A DNA stretch of 64,000 nucleotides from positions 3,508,227 to 3,572,226 of the forward strand of contig NZ_JAUSVL010000001.1 of the NCBI RefSeq assembly GCF_030814695.1, written 5' to 3'. Below the pieces are notes generated by a model. That model did not search any database, was not told the DNA's origin, and saw only the letters and a list, made by a program, of their open reading frames with translations. This DNA is from Oligosphaera ethanolica. Its GTDB lineage: Bacteria; Verrucomicrobiota; Lentisphaeria; Oligosphaerales; Oligosphaeraceae. Positions 53,794-62,486 of the stretch are shown here, one piece after another. Position numbers and translations under genes: made by a program. Each line of letters opens with the position of its first letter. Position 1 is the first letter of the stretch.

Positions 53794-54507
53794 ATGCTCA
53801 AACCGATTGTCGAAGCTCATCGCGGCTATAGCGCGCGGTATCCGGAAAACACCCTCTGCGCTTTTCGGCAGGCCATCGCCGTGGGTGCGCCGTCCATCGA
53901 ACTCGATGTGCACGCCAGTGCCGACTGCGAGATCGTCGTCATGCACGACGGCACCGTCGATCGTACCAGCAACGGCAAGGGTGCCATCGCGCAAATGACG
54001 CTCGCCGAACTCAAAAAACTCGATGTCGGCGCCTGGAAAGGCCCGGAATTTGCCGGCGAACGGATACCGACTCTGGCCGAGACCCTCGCGCTCACCGACG
54101 CGAGTAATGTAGCTTTCAACGTCGAAATCAAGACCTTTGCGTCCGCCAAGGCCGTGGAGAAACTGGTCGCGCTGCTGCACGAGCATGCGCCGCGCGGCGG
54201 CAGCCACGTGGTGTCGTCCTTCGACGTCAATGCCCTCCTGCAGGTCCGCGCCGTAGACCCGGCCGTGCCGCTGTGCATACTTGGCAACGCCGATAAAATT
54301 CTCCATCAGGCCGAGGAAATGGACTTTCCGTGGATCCACAGCCATTTTGCGACGGTCAATGGCGATGTCGTCGCCGCGGCACACGCGCAGGGCCGCCGCG
54401 TCATGATCTGGACGATGGACAAACCCGCGCTCTTCCAGCACTATGTGCGCCTGGGCGTGGATAAGGTCTGCACCAACTGCGCCGCCGAAATGCTCGCGGC
54501 GCAATGA
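53794..54507 (+). CDS. Glycerophosphodiester phosphodiesterase (GDPD/UgpQ-like)
   Basis: A 237-aa cytosolic GDPD. Motifs: EAHRGYSARYPENTLCAFRQA with the catalytic HR and the metal-binding EN, IELDVHASADCEIVVMHDGTVDRTSNGKG (metal Glu/Asp and the second catalytic His of HDxTxDRTT), FNVEIKTF (Glu), and near the end VMIWTMDKPALFQHYVRLGVDKVCTN (the W-T region and TN). It hydrolyses glycerophosphodiesters to glycerol-3-phosphate and an alcohol. GGAAAGGACTGAG precedes the ATG. No signal peptide. It stands alone between the terminator at 53751 and lon, 60 bp downstream, which may share its transcript. Confidence 0.93.
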   Translation: MLKPIVEAHRGYSARYPENTLCAFRQAIAVGAPSIELDVHASADCEIVVMHDGTVDRTSNGKGAIAQMTLAELKKLDVGAWKGPEFAGERIPTLAETLALTDASNVAFNVEIKTFASAKAVEKLVALLHEHAPRGGSHVVSSFDVNALLQVRAVDPAVPLCILGNADKILHQAEEMDFPWIHSHFATVNGDVVAAAHAQGRRVMIWTMDKPALFQHYVRLGVDKVCTNCAAEMLAAQ

Positions 54508-54570
54508 CGCCGCCCACCGGGGCGGCTTACATGAGTACAACGAGGACTTCCAGAAGGGGAGGATATGACT

Positions 54571-56994
54571 ATGGCTGATGAACAACAAGACAAATTCATT
54601 GTCCCGGAGGTCATTGACGCCAAGCCCGAGAAGGGCGACTATGGCCTGGTGCTGGTGTCGAAGGAACTACCGCAGCGCCTGCTGCTGCTTACCGAACTCA
54701 ATAAGCCGATTTTTCCTGGCATGATGTTTCCGCTCGTCTTCGAAAATGGCAAGGAGGCCGATACGTTGCGCGCGGCCAACAAGGGCGAGCGCGTGGTGGG
54801 CTTTGTGTTGTCCCATGCTGACGACGACAACAAGGGCAGCGGTAGCCGCAAACGCCTGTCGCGCATCGGCACCGCCGCGCGGCTCCTGCGCTTCGAAGAA
54901 ATGCCCGACGGCCATGTGCAGGCGCTCTGCCAAGGCCAGCGCCGCTTCGAACTGCTCAGCGTCCATAACAAGGACGGCATGCTCGAGGCCGAGGTGGTGT
55001 ACCCGCAGGACGTCCTCGAAGAATCCGCGGATGTGAAGGCGCTGTGTCTGTCCATCATGAACACCATCCGCGAACTGATCCGGCACAACCCGCTGTTCTC
55101 CGAAGAGATGAAGATGCTGCTCAGCCGTGCGGACTGGAGCGAGCCCGGGCGCCTGGCGGACTTCTCGGTGTCCATCACGGCGTCCACTCGCGACGAGATG
55201 CAGGATGTCCTCGAATGCTTGAACGTCAAGGAGCGGCTGGAAAAAGTGCTGTTCCTCATGCGCAAGGAACTCGATCTCAATGAGCTGAAGGAGAAAATCA
55301 CTCACCAGATCGAGGAGAAGATATCCAAGCAGCAGCGCGAATTCTTCCTCCGCGAGCAGCTCAAGGCCATCAAGCAGGAGCTCGGCCTGGAGAAGGACGA
55401 CAAGGAAGAGGAGATGGACCGCTACCGCGAACGGCTGGAGGCCATCACGCCCCATGTCAGCCCCGAGGTGGTGAAGCGGATCCAGGAAGAGCTTGACAAG
55501 CTCAATATCCTCAGCAATCAGTCGCCGGAATACGCGGTGACGCGCACCTACTTGGACTGGCTTACCGAGCTGCCTTGGGAAGTGACCACCGAAGACAAGC
55601 TCGATGTGCCGCGCGCCAGGGATGTCCTCAACCGCGACCACTACGGCCTGGAAGACGTGAAGAAGCGCATCCTGGAATTCATCGGCGTGGCGAAGCTGAA
55701 GGGCTCCGTCGATGGGTCGATCATCTGCCTGGTGGGCCCGCCCGGCGTGGGCAAGACGTCGCTGGGGCGGAGCATCGCCGAGGCGCTCGGGCGCAAATTC
55801 TTCCGCTTCTCGCTGGGTGGCATGCGTGACGAAGCCGAGATCAAGGGCCATCGGCGGACCTACATCGGCGCGCTGCCGGGCAAGGTCATCGAGGCGATCA
55901 AGATCAGCGGCTCCAAGAATCCGGTGATCATGCTTGACGAGATCGACAAGCTTGGCGCGTCCTTCCAGGGCGACCCGGCGTCGGCCTTGCTGGAAGTGCT
56001 CGATCCCGAGCAGAACAACAGCTTCCGCGACCACTATCTGGACGTGCCCTTTGATTTGTCGAAGGTCCTTTTCGTGGCCACGGCGAACGTGCAGGAGACC
56101 ATCCCGGCGCCGCTGCTGGACCGCATGGAGCTGATTAATCTCTCTGGCTACATCACCGATGAGAAGCTGAATATCGGCAAGCGTCATCTGGTGCCGAAGC
56201 TGCTCCCGCGCAATGGCCTGACCAAGAAAGACCTGTCCTTTACCGACAGTGCGCTGCGTGCCATTATCTTGGGCTACGCCCGCGAAGCCGGCGTGCGCGC
56301 CTTCGAAAAGGCCCTTGGCGGCTGCATGCGCAAGGTTGCCGCCGGTCTGGCCGAAGGCACTATCAGCGGCAAAATCAGCATCACGCCCAAGAACCTCAAC
56401 GACTTCCTCGGCAAGCCGCGTTTTGAAGACGACCCGCTCATGCGCCGCAGCCGCTACGGCGTGGCCATGGGACTGGCCTGGACGGCCCTCGGCGGCGCCA
56501 CGCTGTATATCGAGGCGCTCGCCGTGCCCGGCAACAGCGGTCTCAAACTCACCGGGCAGCTCGGCGATGTCATGAAGGAATCCACCCAGATCGCCTGTTC
56601 CATGGTGGACGCAAACGCCGCCGCCTTCGGCGTGGGTAGTAAGTTCTTCAAGGACCATCTGCTGCATGTGCACGTGCCGGCCGGCGCCACGCCCAAAGAC
56701 GGCCCCTCGGCGGGCATTACCATGGCGTCCGCAATTATATCGCTGGCGCGCAAGCAGACACTGCCGGCGCACTGGGCCATGACCGGCGAACTCACCCTCA
56801 CCGGCCGGGTCCTCCCCGTCGGCGGCATCAAGGAGAAGATGATCGCGGCCCGCCGCTCCGGCGTCAAGGACGTCATTCTCCCCAAGGCCAACGAAAAGGA
56901 CTTCAGCGAAATCCCCGAACGCGTGCGCGAAGGCCTCGCCGTGCATTACGTCGAGGACTACAAGGAAGTCTTCGCACTCCTCTTCAAGAAATAA
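54571..56994 (+). CDS. lon: ATP-dependent protease Lon
   Basis: An 807-aa LonA. N-terminal substrate-binding LAN domain (about 30-230, [15 protein letters not shown]), coiled-coil region ([22 protein letters not shown]), AAA+ domain with Walker [10 protein letters not shown] (389-397), [23 protein letters not shown], Walker [12 protein letters not shown], and the protease domain with PKDGPSAG (Ser713) and [10 protein letters not shown] (Lys756), the expected 43-residue spacing of the Ser-Lys dyad. It degrades damaged and regulatory proteins. Two candidate ATGs occur; 54571 is chosen because GGGGAGG ends 8 nt before it, against 2 nt for 54565. A very long open frame on the opposite strand is only a shadow of this gene. 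Confidence 0.97.
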   Translation: MADEQQDKFIVPEVIDAKPEKGDYGLVLVSKELPQRLLLLTELNKPIFPGMMFPLVFENGKEADTLRAANKGERVVGFVLSHADDDNKGSGSRKRLSRIGTAARLLRFEEMPDGHVQALCQGQRRFELLSVHNKDGMLEAEVVYPQDVLEESADVKALCLSIMNTIRELIRHNPLFSEEMKMLLSRADWSEPGRLADFSVSITASTRDEMQDVLECLNVKERLEKVLFLMRKELDLNELKEKITHQIEEKISKQQREFFLREQLKAIKQELGLEKDDKEEEMDRYRERLEAITPHVSPEVVKRIQEELDKLNILSNQSPEYAVTRTYLDWLTELPWEVTTEDKLDVPRARDVLNRDHYGLEDVKKRILEFIGVAKLKGSVDGSIICLVGPPGVGKTSLGRSIAEALGRKFFRFSLGGMRDEAEIKGHRRTYIGALPGKVIEAIKISGSKNPVIMLDEIDKLGASFQGDPASALLEVLDPEQNNSFRDHYLDVPFDLSKVLFVATANVQETIPAPLLDRMELINLSGYITDEKLNIGKRHLVPKLLPRNGLTKKDLSFTDSALRAIILGYAREAGVRAFEKALGGCMRKVAAGLAEGTISGKISITPKNLNDFLGKPRFEDDPLMRRSRYGVAMGLAWTALGGATLYIEALAVPGNSGLKLTGQLGDVMKESTQIACSMVDANAAAFGVGSKFFKDHLLHVHVPAGATPKDGPSAGITMASAIISLARKQTLPAHWAMTGELTLTGRVLPVGGIKEKMIAARRSGVKDVILPKANEKDFSEIPERVREGLAVHYVEDYKEVFALLFKK

Positions 56995-57093
56995 CCCGAT
57001 GATCGGAAACGCCATGTCTGTAGCAGACCGGAAAGTCGTCGCCCGCAATAACCGCGCCGCCGGCAGTAGTGCGTCCACTCGGGAGGACGCGCT

Positions 57094-57708
57094 ATGAGCA
57101 CCCGGAAAGTTGTCGCCCTCGATATCGGCGGGGTCTGCCTGCAGGTGCATTTCAAACGCACGCTGGACTTCTTCGGCGTCACGGCCGGCGAACTCGGTGA
57201 TCTACCGGACGCTTTCCGCCCCGCATTCCACGAGTGGGAATGCGGCCGCCTCGCCGAAGAGGACTTCGTCGCTATGATCTGCCAGGTCAGCGGCCGGCAA
57301 TTCAGCGTCGACGATGTGCGCCACGGCTGGAATCTGATGATCGGCGAGGACATCCCCGGCGCCGCCGACTGGGTACGCGATCTTCAGGCCGCCGGCTACC
57401 ACACGGTATTCTTCTCCAATACGTCCCGTTGGCACATGGCCGAAGTGCGCCGCAAGCTGTCCTTTGCCGACATCGTCCCCGATGGTCTCTACAGCTTCGA
57501 CGCCGGCTATGAAAAGCCCCACCCGGCTATCTACCAGGCCTTCGCACAGCGTTTCGGACGCCCCGTCGCCTACTTCGATGACCGCACCGATAATGTCGCC
57601 GGCGGCGTCCGCGCCGGCTGGCCGTCTTTCCAGTTCACCAGCGTCCAACAGGCGCGCAGCGCTTTCACCATCAAACGGATGAATGCGTCCACAGATTTCG
57701 CAGATTAA
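57094..57708 (+). CDS. HAD-superfamily hydrolase (subfamily IA)
   Basis: A 204-aa protein. HAD motif I is VVALDIGGVCL (nucleophile Asp; the second Asp of DxD is replaced by Gly, as in YihX-like sugar phosphatases), motif II FFSNTSRWH, motif III GYEKPHPAIYQ with Lys, and motif IV VAYFDDRTDNVAGGVRAGW. The cap is the small helical type (residues about 16-85). It probably dephosphorylates a sugar phosphate or nucleotide. The last residues (NASTDFAD) and the stop codon are encoded by the CACAGATTTCGCAGATTAA intergenic repeat, so the natural C-terminus was likely shorter or different. GGAGGACGCGCT precedes the ATG. Confidence 0.88.
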   Translation: MSTRKVVALDIGGVCLQVHFKRTLDFFGVTAGELGDLPDAFRPAFHEWECGRLAEEDFVAMICQVSGRQFSVDDVRHGWNLMIGEDIPGAADWVRDLQAAGYHTVFFSNTSRWHMAEVRRKLSFADIVPDGLYSFDAGYEKPHPAIYQAFAQRFGRPVAYFDDRTDNVAGGVRAGWPSFQFTSVQQARSAFTIKRMNASTDFAD

Positions 57709-58162
57709 CGCAGATTATTTTTTGAGAGTGGCCGTTTGCCAGTCCATGGTCAGCTCTCGTCTGGCGGCCGTCACCCTTAGGGCGTCCGCAACGAGTCCAA
57801 GGCGTCATGGCGTCCTCAGCGAGTCCACGGCGTCAGAGCGTCATTCCCTGGCGTCCATTGCGTCCCCGTGGTCCAATCCATGGGATCATGCCTCATGAGT
57901 CTGTGAGTCCTCGCCGCCGCCCCAGCCGCGCGCCGCCGCGAAGCGGCAGAAGCGCTGAAAGCGCGAAGCATACCAGCCCAGGGCAAGCACGCTGAAAGCG
58001 TGCGCCGCCCTGGGGACAACGGCGACTACGTTCGTGTTCCTCGGCCCCTTTGGCCCCAGTCGGCGAAGCTGACTGGGGCCAAAGGGGCAATGGAACTCAC
58101 TTGCTTATCTGGGATTGACATCAGCGGCATGTCAGGCCGCCATTCTCAATGGCTGACTGGTT
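57689..58162. repeat. Composite repeat (family C left part, family B right part)
   Basis: Begins with TCCACAGATTTCGCAGATTA (57689), continues with the GCGTCCNNAGCGAGTCC-rich block and CCATGGGATCATGCCTCATG (about 57880) shared with 59800 and 61740, then the CCGCGAAGCGG mini-hairpin, GAAGCATACCAG, CCCAGGGC frame (inner loop ACGCTGAAAGCGT, about 57978-58016), the 45-nt hairpin (58044-58088) and a family B right end CTCAATGGCTGACTGGTTACC. It thus looks like a junction of two families. Confidence 0.7.
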
Positions 58163-58221
58163 ACCTCTACGTATCTTTGCTGGCCCATTCCCTCTTGACA
58201 CCATGGCCATGGCGCAATATG

Positions 58222-58258
58222 TTTCACGCCATGAAACAAATCATTTCACGCCATGAAA
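58222..58258 (+). promoter_or_regulatory. Two operator-like palindromes before the DUF4143 ATPase gene
   Basis: TTTCACGCCATGAAA occurs at 58222-58236 and again at 58244-58258, each a perfect palindrome of 5-bp arms (TTTCA/TGAAA) around CGCCA, with centres 22 bp apart (about two helical turns) and the second ending 16 bp before the ATG at 58275. A repressor, perhaps the protein itself or a toxin-antitoxin-type regulator, may bind here. Confidence 0.6.
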
Positions 58259-58274
58259 CGATTGCGAGGTAAGC

Positions 58275-59543
58275 ATGAGCGACTCCGAATATCTGCCGAG
58301 ATGGTTGCAGGGTCAGCTGGACCTGGCTTTGCGGACAATGCCGGTGGTGGTCCTTACGGGCGCGCGGCAAACTGGCAAAACGACGCTGGTCCAGCGCCTG
58401 CAACCGCTGCGGCGTTATCTGACGCTTGACGACCTGGACGTGCTGGACCAGGCCCAGCGCGCACCTGACTCGCTGCTGGTCAATCCGCCCCTGACCTTGG
58501 ACGAGGCGCAACGCGCCCCCGATCTCCTGCTGGCGATTAAGAGGTACGTTGACAAGACGCGCCGGCCCGGCGATTTTCTGTTGACGGGATCGGCGCAATT
58601 TCCACTGCTGCGGGGTGTGGCTGACTCGCTGGCTGGCCGGGCCGTCTATCTTGATTTGTCGTCGTTCTGTCCTTTGGAATGGCAGGGGGGAGTGGCAGGT
58701 CTGTTCGATAGTCTGTTTGCCGTCAACCCCGATTATGCGCCATGGGACGCGCCGAAGGCGCACGATGCCTGGCGACAGTGGGTCTTGCGCGGTGGTTTCG
58801 CACCGGCGTTGCGCTGTCCCACAGACGACATGCGCGGACTCTGGTTCGGCGGTTACGTCAAAACCTATCTGGAGCGCGATCTGCGCGACTTGAGTAACAT
58901 CGAGAGTCTGCCCGACTTCCAGCGACTGATGCAGATCGCGGCGCAACGCACGGGTCGTCTGCTCAATCAGGCGGAAATCGCCCGCGATGCGGGGATTGCC
59001 CACGTCACCTGCCACCGCTACCTGAACCTGCTGGAAACGGGTTGCCAGATCGAACGCGTGCAATCCTTTACCGCCAATCCCACCGTCGCCTTGGTGAAAA
59101 GTCCCAAGCTCTTCTGGCGCGACAGTGGCGTGGCCTGCTGGTTATGCGGGATATATGATCTTGCCGCCTTGGCGAAGCGCAACGATCTCGGCTTCTGGCT
59201 GGAACAAGCGGTATTTCAGACCCTCCACGCCTGGCGCGCTATTGACCCTTTCCGCCGCCGCTTGAGCTTCTGGCGAACCCGAGGGGGCGCAGAGGTGGAC
59301 TTTGTCCTGGAGCAGGATCAACACGTGGTCGCCCTCGAAGTCAAAGCCAGCAGCAGAATTGGCCTGGGCGATGTCACCAGCCTGCGCCAGTTTATCGAAG
59401 CGCAAGCGCACCGGGCGGCGTCCGTCCGTGGCATCGCCTTGTACGGCGGCGATGACGTCCGCTTCTTTGGCGCCGACATCGTGGCGCTGCCCTACGGCGC
59501 ACTTTTCCCCGCGCTGGTACCACCAGACGACACCAACGCCTGA
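58275..59543 (+). CDS. AAA ATPase with DUF4143 domain (1)
   Basis: A 422-aa protein. N-terminal AAA_14 domain: Walker A VVLTGARQTGKTTLVQRL (about 25-42), Walker B PLTLDEAQRAPD, sensor LLTGSAQFPLL. The C-terminal DUF4143 half includes VKTYLERDLRDLSNIESLPDFQRLMQIAAQRTGRLLNQAEIARDAGIAHVTCHRYLNLLE (winged-helix-like) and a restriction-endonuclease-like core: GGAEVDFVLEQDQHVVALEVKAS (E-VD...E-x-K pattern). Such proteins are abundant, often laterally mobile, and of uncertain function. CGAGGTAAGC precedes the ATG. It is preceded by paired palindromes and surrounded by repeats, and it is not closely similar to the second DUF4143 protein at 60010-61335. Confidence 0.88.
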   Translation: MSDSEYLPRWLQGQLDLALRTMPVVVLTGARQTGKTTLVQRLQPLRRYLTLDDLDVLDQAQRAPDSLLVNPPLTLDEAQRAPDLLLAIKRYVDKTRRPGDFLLTGSAQFPLLRGVADSLAGRAVYLDLSSFCPLEWQGGVAGLFDSLFAVNPDYAPWDAPKAHDAWRQWVLRGGFAPALRCPTDDMRGLWFGGYVKTYLERDLRDLSNIESLPDFQRLMQIAAQRTGRLLNQAEIARDAGIAHVTCHRYLNLLETGCQIERVQSFTANPTVALVKSPKLFWRDSGVACWLCGIYDLAALAKRNDLGFWLEQAVFQTLHAWRAIDPFRRRLSFWRTRGGAEVDFVLEQDQHVVALEVKASSRIGLGDVTSLRQFIEAQAHRAASVRGIALYGGDDVRFFGADIVALPYGALFPALVPPDDTNA

Positions 59544-59569
59544 AACGCGACATAATGCCGCCAAACGGG

Positions 59570-59990
59570 ATTTTTTTATCCACAGATGCCGCAGATTACC
59601 GCAAATTTTTGGGGAGGTGATTTTTTGTGGTAATCGAAGCCCAAGACGCCAAGGCAAGTCCAACGCGACAGTGGCTCCGCAGCAAGTCAAGAGGTCAAGG
59701 CGTCCGCAGCGAGTCCAAAGAGGTCAAGGCGTCCGCAGCGAGTCCAAAGAGGTCAAGGCGTCATTCCCTGGCGTCCATCGCGTCCCCCTGGTCCAATCCA
59801 TGGGATCATGCCTCATGAGTCCGTGAGTCCTCGCCCCAGCCGCCGCATGTCGCCGCGAAGCGGCAGAAGCGCCAACGGCGCGACCTAAGACAGCCCAGGG
59901 CAAGCGCCCGCAGGGCGCGCCGCCCTGGGTAAGGCCCCCACCCGAAACGGAGCCCTGTAAGGGCGGCCTCAACCCGTCCTCGCTCACTCC
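59570..59990. repeat. Family C repeat block
   Basis: Starts TCCACAGATGCCGCAGATTA (near 59579), includes GCGTCATTCCCTGGCGTCCA and CCATGGGATCATGCCTCATG (59798-59817), the CCGCGAAGCGG mini-hairpin, the variant joint GACCTAAGACAG, and the CCCAGGGC frame around a CGCCCGCAGGGCG loop (about 59898-59928). AAACGGAGCCCTGTAAGGGC follows. The block is repeated with small changes at 61657-61918. No gene lies in 59544-60009. Confidence 0.75.
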
Positions 59991-60009
59991 TCCCCATCGC
60001 GTTTTTGCC

Positions 60010-61335
60010 TCATGCCTGCGGGCATAGCCCGATAAGTTTTTCGGTCCAGTCGGCCAAGGGCAGCGGGCAGCTTAGAAGCCCGTCATTCTGCTGCAGGTTG
60101 TTCATGGAGTAGCGAATGCGATGCGTCGGCTGATATTTCTGAGCATATACCGAGAGGCTCTTGCCCGAAATCCGCCGTTCGGATTTCACCTCCATCGGAA
60201 TAATCTCGGTCGGGAACTGCAGGATAAAATCCACTTCCGCCCGCCCGTCGCTACTCCAATAATACGGCGCGTCATTGCCCTGCGACCGCAGCGACTGCAA
60301 TACCGCATTTTCGGCCAACGCGCCACGGAATTCCGTGTAGCCCGAACTCTCCCCGAGGATGATTTCTGGCGATACGCGGGCCAATCTGCGGAGGAGGCCG
60401 CAATCGCCGGCATAGACCTTGAACGCCGAGACGTCCTTGTATGCGCTTAACGGCATGCCTGGCTTGCTGATGTTGAATACCCGCTGGATCATTCCCGCTT
60501 CCTCAAGCCATAGCAGGCCATCTTCGTATTCCCTGGCACGGGCGCCGTCGCGAACGACTTTGTACAGGAACTTGCGATTTTCCTTGGCCAGTTGCGACGG
60601 CAGCGAATGCCATAACGCGTGGATGCGTGGGATTTGCCCCGCCGCCGCGTACTTGGCGAAATCCAGCTCATATAAGTCCAGGATATCCTGCAGGATTTTG
60701 TCCACTTGGCTCATGCCTTGATTCTCGATCAGTGCCATTACCGCTTCGGGCATCCCACCGCAGACCAAGTAACGCTTGTATTCCAGCGCCAGCTTGTTGA
60801 AGATGATTTCTGGCAGCGGCGTGATTCCATCAAGGTCGTTGATATAGTGCCAGGTCCGTTCATCGACGGTGTGTAGAAATTCCCTGAAGGAGACGGGGTG
60901 CATGGTCAAGACCGTCACTTTCCCGACCGGCACTTGCATTTTGTGTTGCTTGACGGCGACGCCAAGGAGTGAGCCGGCGGCGATGACGTGATACTCCGGC
61001 GCGTTCTCACAGAAGTATTTGAGGCTGTTGAGGGCTGCTTCACAAGCCTGTATCTCATCGAGCACAATCAGCGTGCGCCCCGCCTCAAGCGGCACGTCGA
61101 CATAGAGCGCCAGCTCCTGCAAAAGTCGCTTGATGTCCCTCGTGCGCGAAAAGACCTGGCTGAGCTCCGGTGTTTCGTCAAAGTCAAACTTCGCCAGATA
61201 GTCGAAGTGCTCCTTGGCAAATTGCTCCATTACCCAGGTCTTGCCAATCTGACGCGCGCCCCTGAGCAGCACTGGCTTGCGAACCGACGCCGTCCGCCAG
61301 GCCGCTAAGGTCGCCATGATGTCGCGGTATATCAT
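60010..61335 (-). CDS. AAA ATPase with DUF4143 domain (2)
   Basis: A 441-aa protein from MIYRDIMATLAAW. AAA_14 domain: Walker A VLLRGARQIGKTWVMEQFA (about 20-38), Walker B RTLIVLDEIQACEAAL, sensor VIAAGSLLGVAV, then VTVLTMHPVSFREFL. The DUF4143 part contains KYLVCGGMPEAVMALIEN and a C-terminal nuclease-like core SSDGRAEVDFILQFPTEIIPMEVKSE, with RISGKSLSVYAQKYQPTHRIRYSMN at the end. GGAG about 8 nt before the ATG at 61335 sets the start; 49 further codons of the open frame are rejected. It is a different subtype from the 58275 gene. An inverted repeat lies just upstream (61364-61395). Function unknown; possibly linked to the adjoining defence-type gene. Confidence 0.88.
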   Translation of the reverse strand: MIYRDIMATLAAWRTASVRKPVLLRGARQIGKTWVMEQFAKEHFDYLAKFDFDETPELSQVFSRTRDIKRLLQELALYVDVPLEAGRTLIVLDEIQACEAALNSLKYFCENAPEYHVIAAGSLLGVAVKQHKMQVPVGKVTVLTMHPVSFREFLHTVDERTWHYINDLDGITPLPEIIFNKLALEYKRYLVCGGMPEAVMALIENQGMSQVDKILQDILDLYELDFAKYAAAGQIPRIHALWHSLPSQLAKENRKFLYKVVRDGARAREYEDGLLWLEEAGMIQRVFNISKPGMPLSAYKDVSAFKVYAGDCGLLRRLARVSPEIILGESSGYTEFRGALAENAVLQSLRSQGNDAPYYWSSDGRAEVDFILQFPTEIIPMEVKSERRISGKSLSVYAQKYQPTHRIRYSMNNLQQNDGLLSCPLPLADWTEKLIGLCPQA

Positions 61336-61363
61336 TGTTTTAACTCCATTACACAAGTTTTGC

Positions 61364-61410
61364 GCGGAATATGTGAGAATATACACATTTTCCGCACGTA
61401 ATGTGTGAAA
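61364..61410 (-). promoter_or_regulatory. Operator-like inverted repeat before the second DUF4143 gene
   Basis: GCGGAATATGTG (61364-61375) is an 11/12 inverted match of CACATTTTCCGC (61384-61395), and a third half-site-like AATGTGTGAAA follows (61400-61410). The palindrome lies 29 bp upstream of the start codon at 61335, within an AT-rich stretch likely to hold the promoter. Confidence 0.5.
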
Positions 61411-61464
61411 TGTAGCCCCGCTCACACCAAGCGCAAATAACATCATCCTCAAAGTAACGCGGCA

Positions 61465-62020
61465 TCGTAACCGGTCACCCATTGATAATCAGCCGTGCCG
61501 CCAATATGTGTTGTTGTCTCACGCGAAGCCGCGAAGCCGCGAATTTCCCTCACGCGAAGCCGCAAAGAAGCCAAGCTCGGGGCTGCGCCCCGAGCTTGGG
61601 CAAGTAAGAAGGAAGGTAACGTTGAGGGAGGCAGAAGCTGAGGGATGCCGTGGTAGGAGTCCAAGGCGTCATGGCGTCCGCAGCGAGTCCAAAGAGGTCA
61701 AGGCGTCATTCCTTGGCGTCCATTGCGTCCCCCTGGTCCAATCCATGGGATCATGCCTCATGAGTCTGTGAGTCCTCGCCGCCGCCGCAGCGCGCCACCG
61801 CGAAGCGGCAGCAGCGCCAACGGCGCGACCTAAGACAGCCCAGGGCAAGCGCCCGTCAGGGCGCGCCGCCCTGGGTAAGGTCCCCACCGAAACGGAGCCC
61901 TGTGAGGGCGGCCTAAAAAAACACCGCAGTGGGCGCAAACGACAAGACGGTGAAGACGTTACAATGGGTTCCATTGCCTGTTTGGCTGCAGTCAGCTGCG
62001 CCGACTGCGGCCAAAGAGGC
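61465..62020. repeat. Composite repeat region: family B end, CACGCGAAG block, family C block, 45-nt hairpin
   Basis: CGTAACCGGTCACCCATTGA (from 61468) is a family B end. CACGCGAAGCCGCGAAGCC stretches lie at 61519-61575. A family C block at 61657-61918 repeats that at 59570-59990, with the CCCAGGGC frame around a CGCCCGTCAGGGCG loop (about 61839-61878). The 45-nt hairpin (61976-62020) lies in reverse orientation. No gene is seen. Confidence 0.7.
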
Positions 62021-62050
62021 CGAGGAACACGAACACATGTGGCGCTCTAC

Positions 62051-62337
62051 CCAGGGCGACGCTCCGCCTTCGGCGTCGCTTGCCCTGGGCTGGTATGTTT
62101 CGCGCTTTCAGCGCTTAAATGCCAACGGGATGATAGGTTTGCCGCCAGCCGGACAAAATGCCGCGGGACCAACGGGTATCAATGACGGACCGATTAGCCG
62201 CCAATCTGTCGGGACGCATGGCTGCGCGTCCCTGGCGAGTGCGGCATACCATCGCCGCGAAGCGGCAGAAGCGCTTTCAGCGCTTAAATGCCAACGGGAT
62301 GATAGGTTTGCCGCCAGTTGGAAAAAATGCCGCGGGA
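62051..62337. repeat. CCCAGGGC frame and 66-bp direct repeats offset by 169 bp
   Basis: CCCAGGGCGACGC...GTCGCTTGCCCTGGG (about 62051-62089) is a further copy of the frame with a new inner stem (CGACGC...GCGTCG). Then 62103-62168 and 62272-62337 are direct repeats of about 66 bp (GCGCTTAAATGCCAACGGGA ...) with few differences, separated by a unit holding another CCGCGAAGCGG mini-hairpin. No gene is visible between here and 62487. Confidence 0.8.
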
Positions 62338-62486
62338 ATAACGGCTGGCATGGCGGGCAGGAATATGGCTTCATGGCTAAAAAAATGTGTTTTGGGCGAG
62401 GAGAAAATGGTTTGTTGGGGTACCTTATGCAATCGGGTTAGGGGGCTCCCCCTCCCTATGGGGTGATAACATGATTGGAGAGACAC

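Noticed and set aside
54667..57150. 827-aa open frame on the minus strand opposite lon
   Set aside because: It is a shadow of a high-GC gene: lon on the plus strand has every family motif, while the antisense translation has no recognisable domain.
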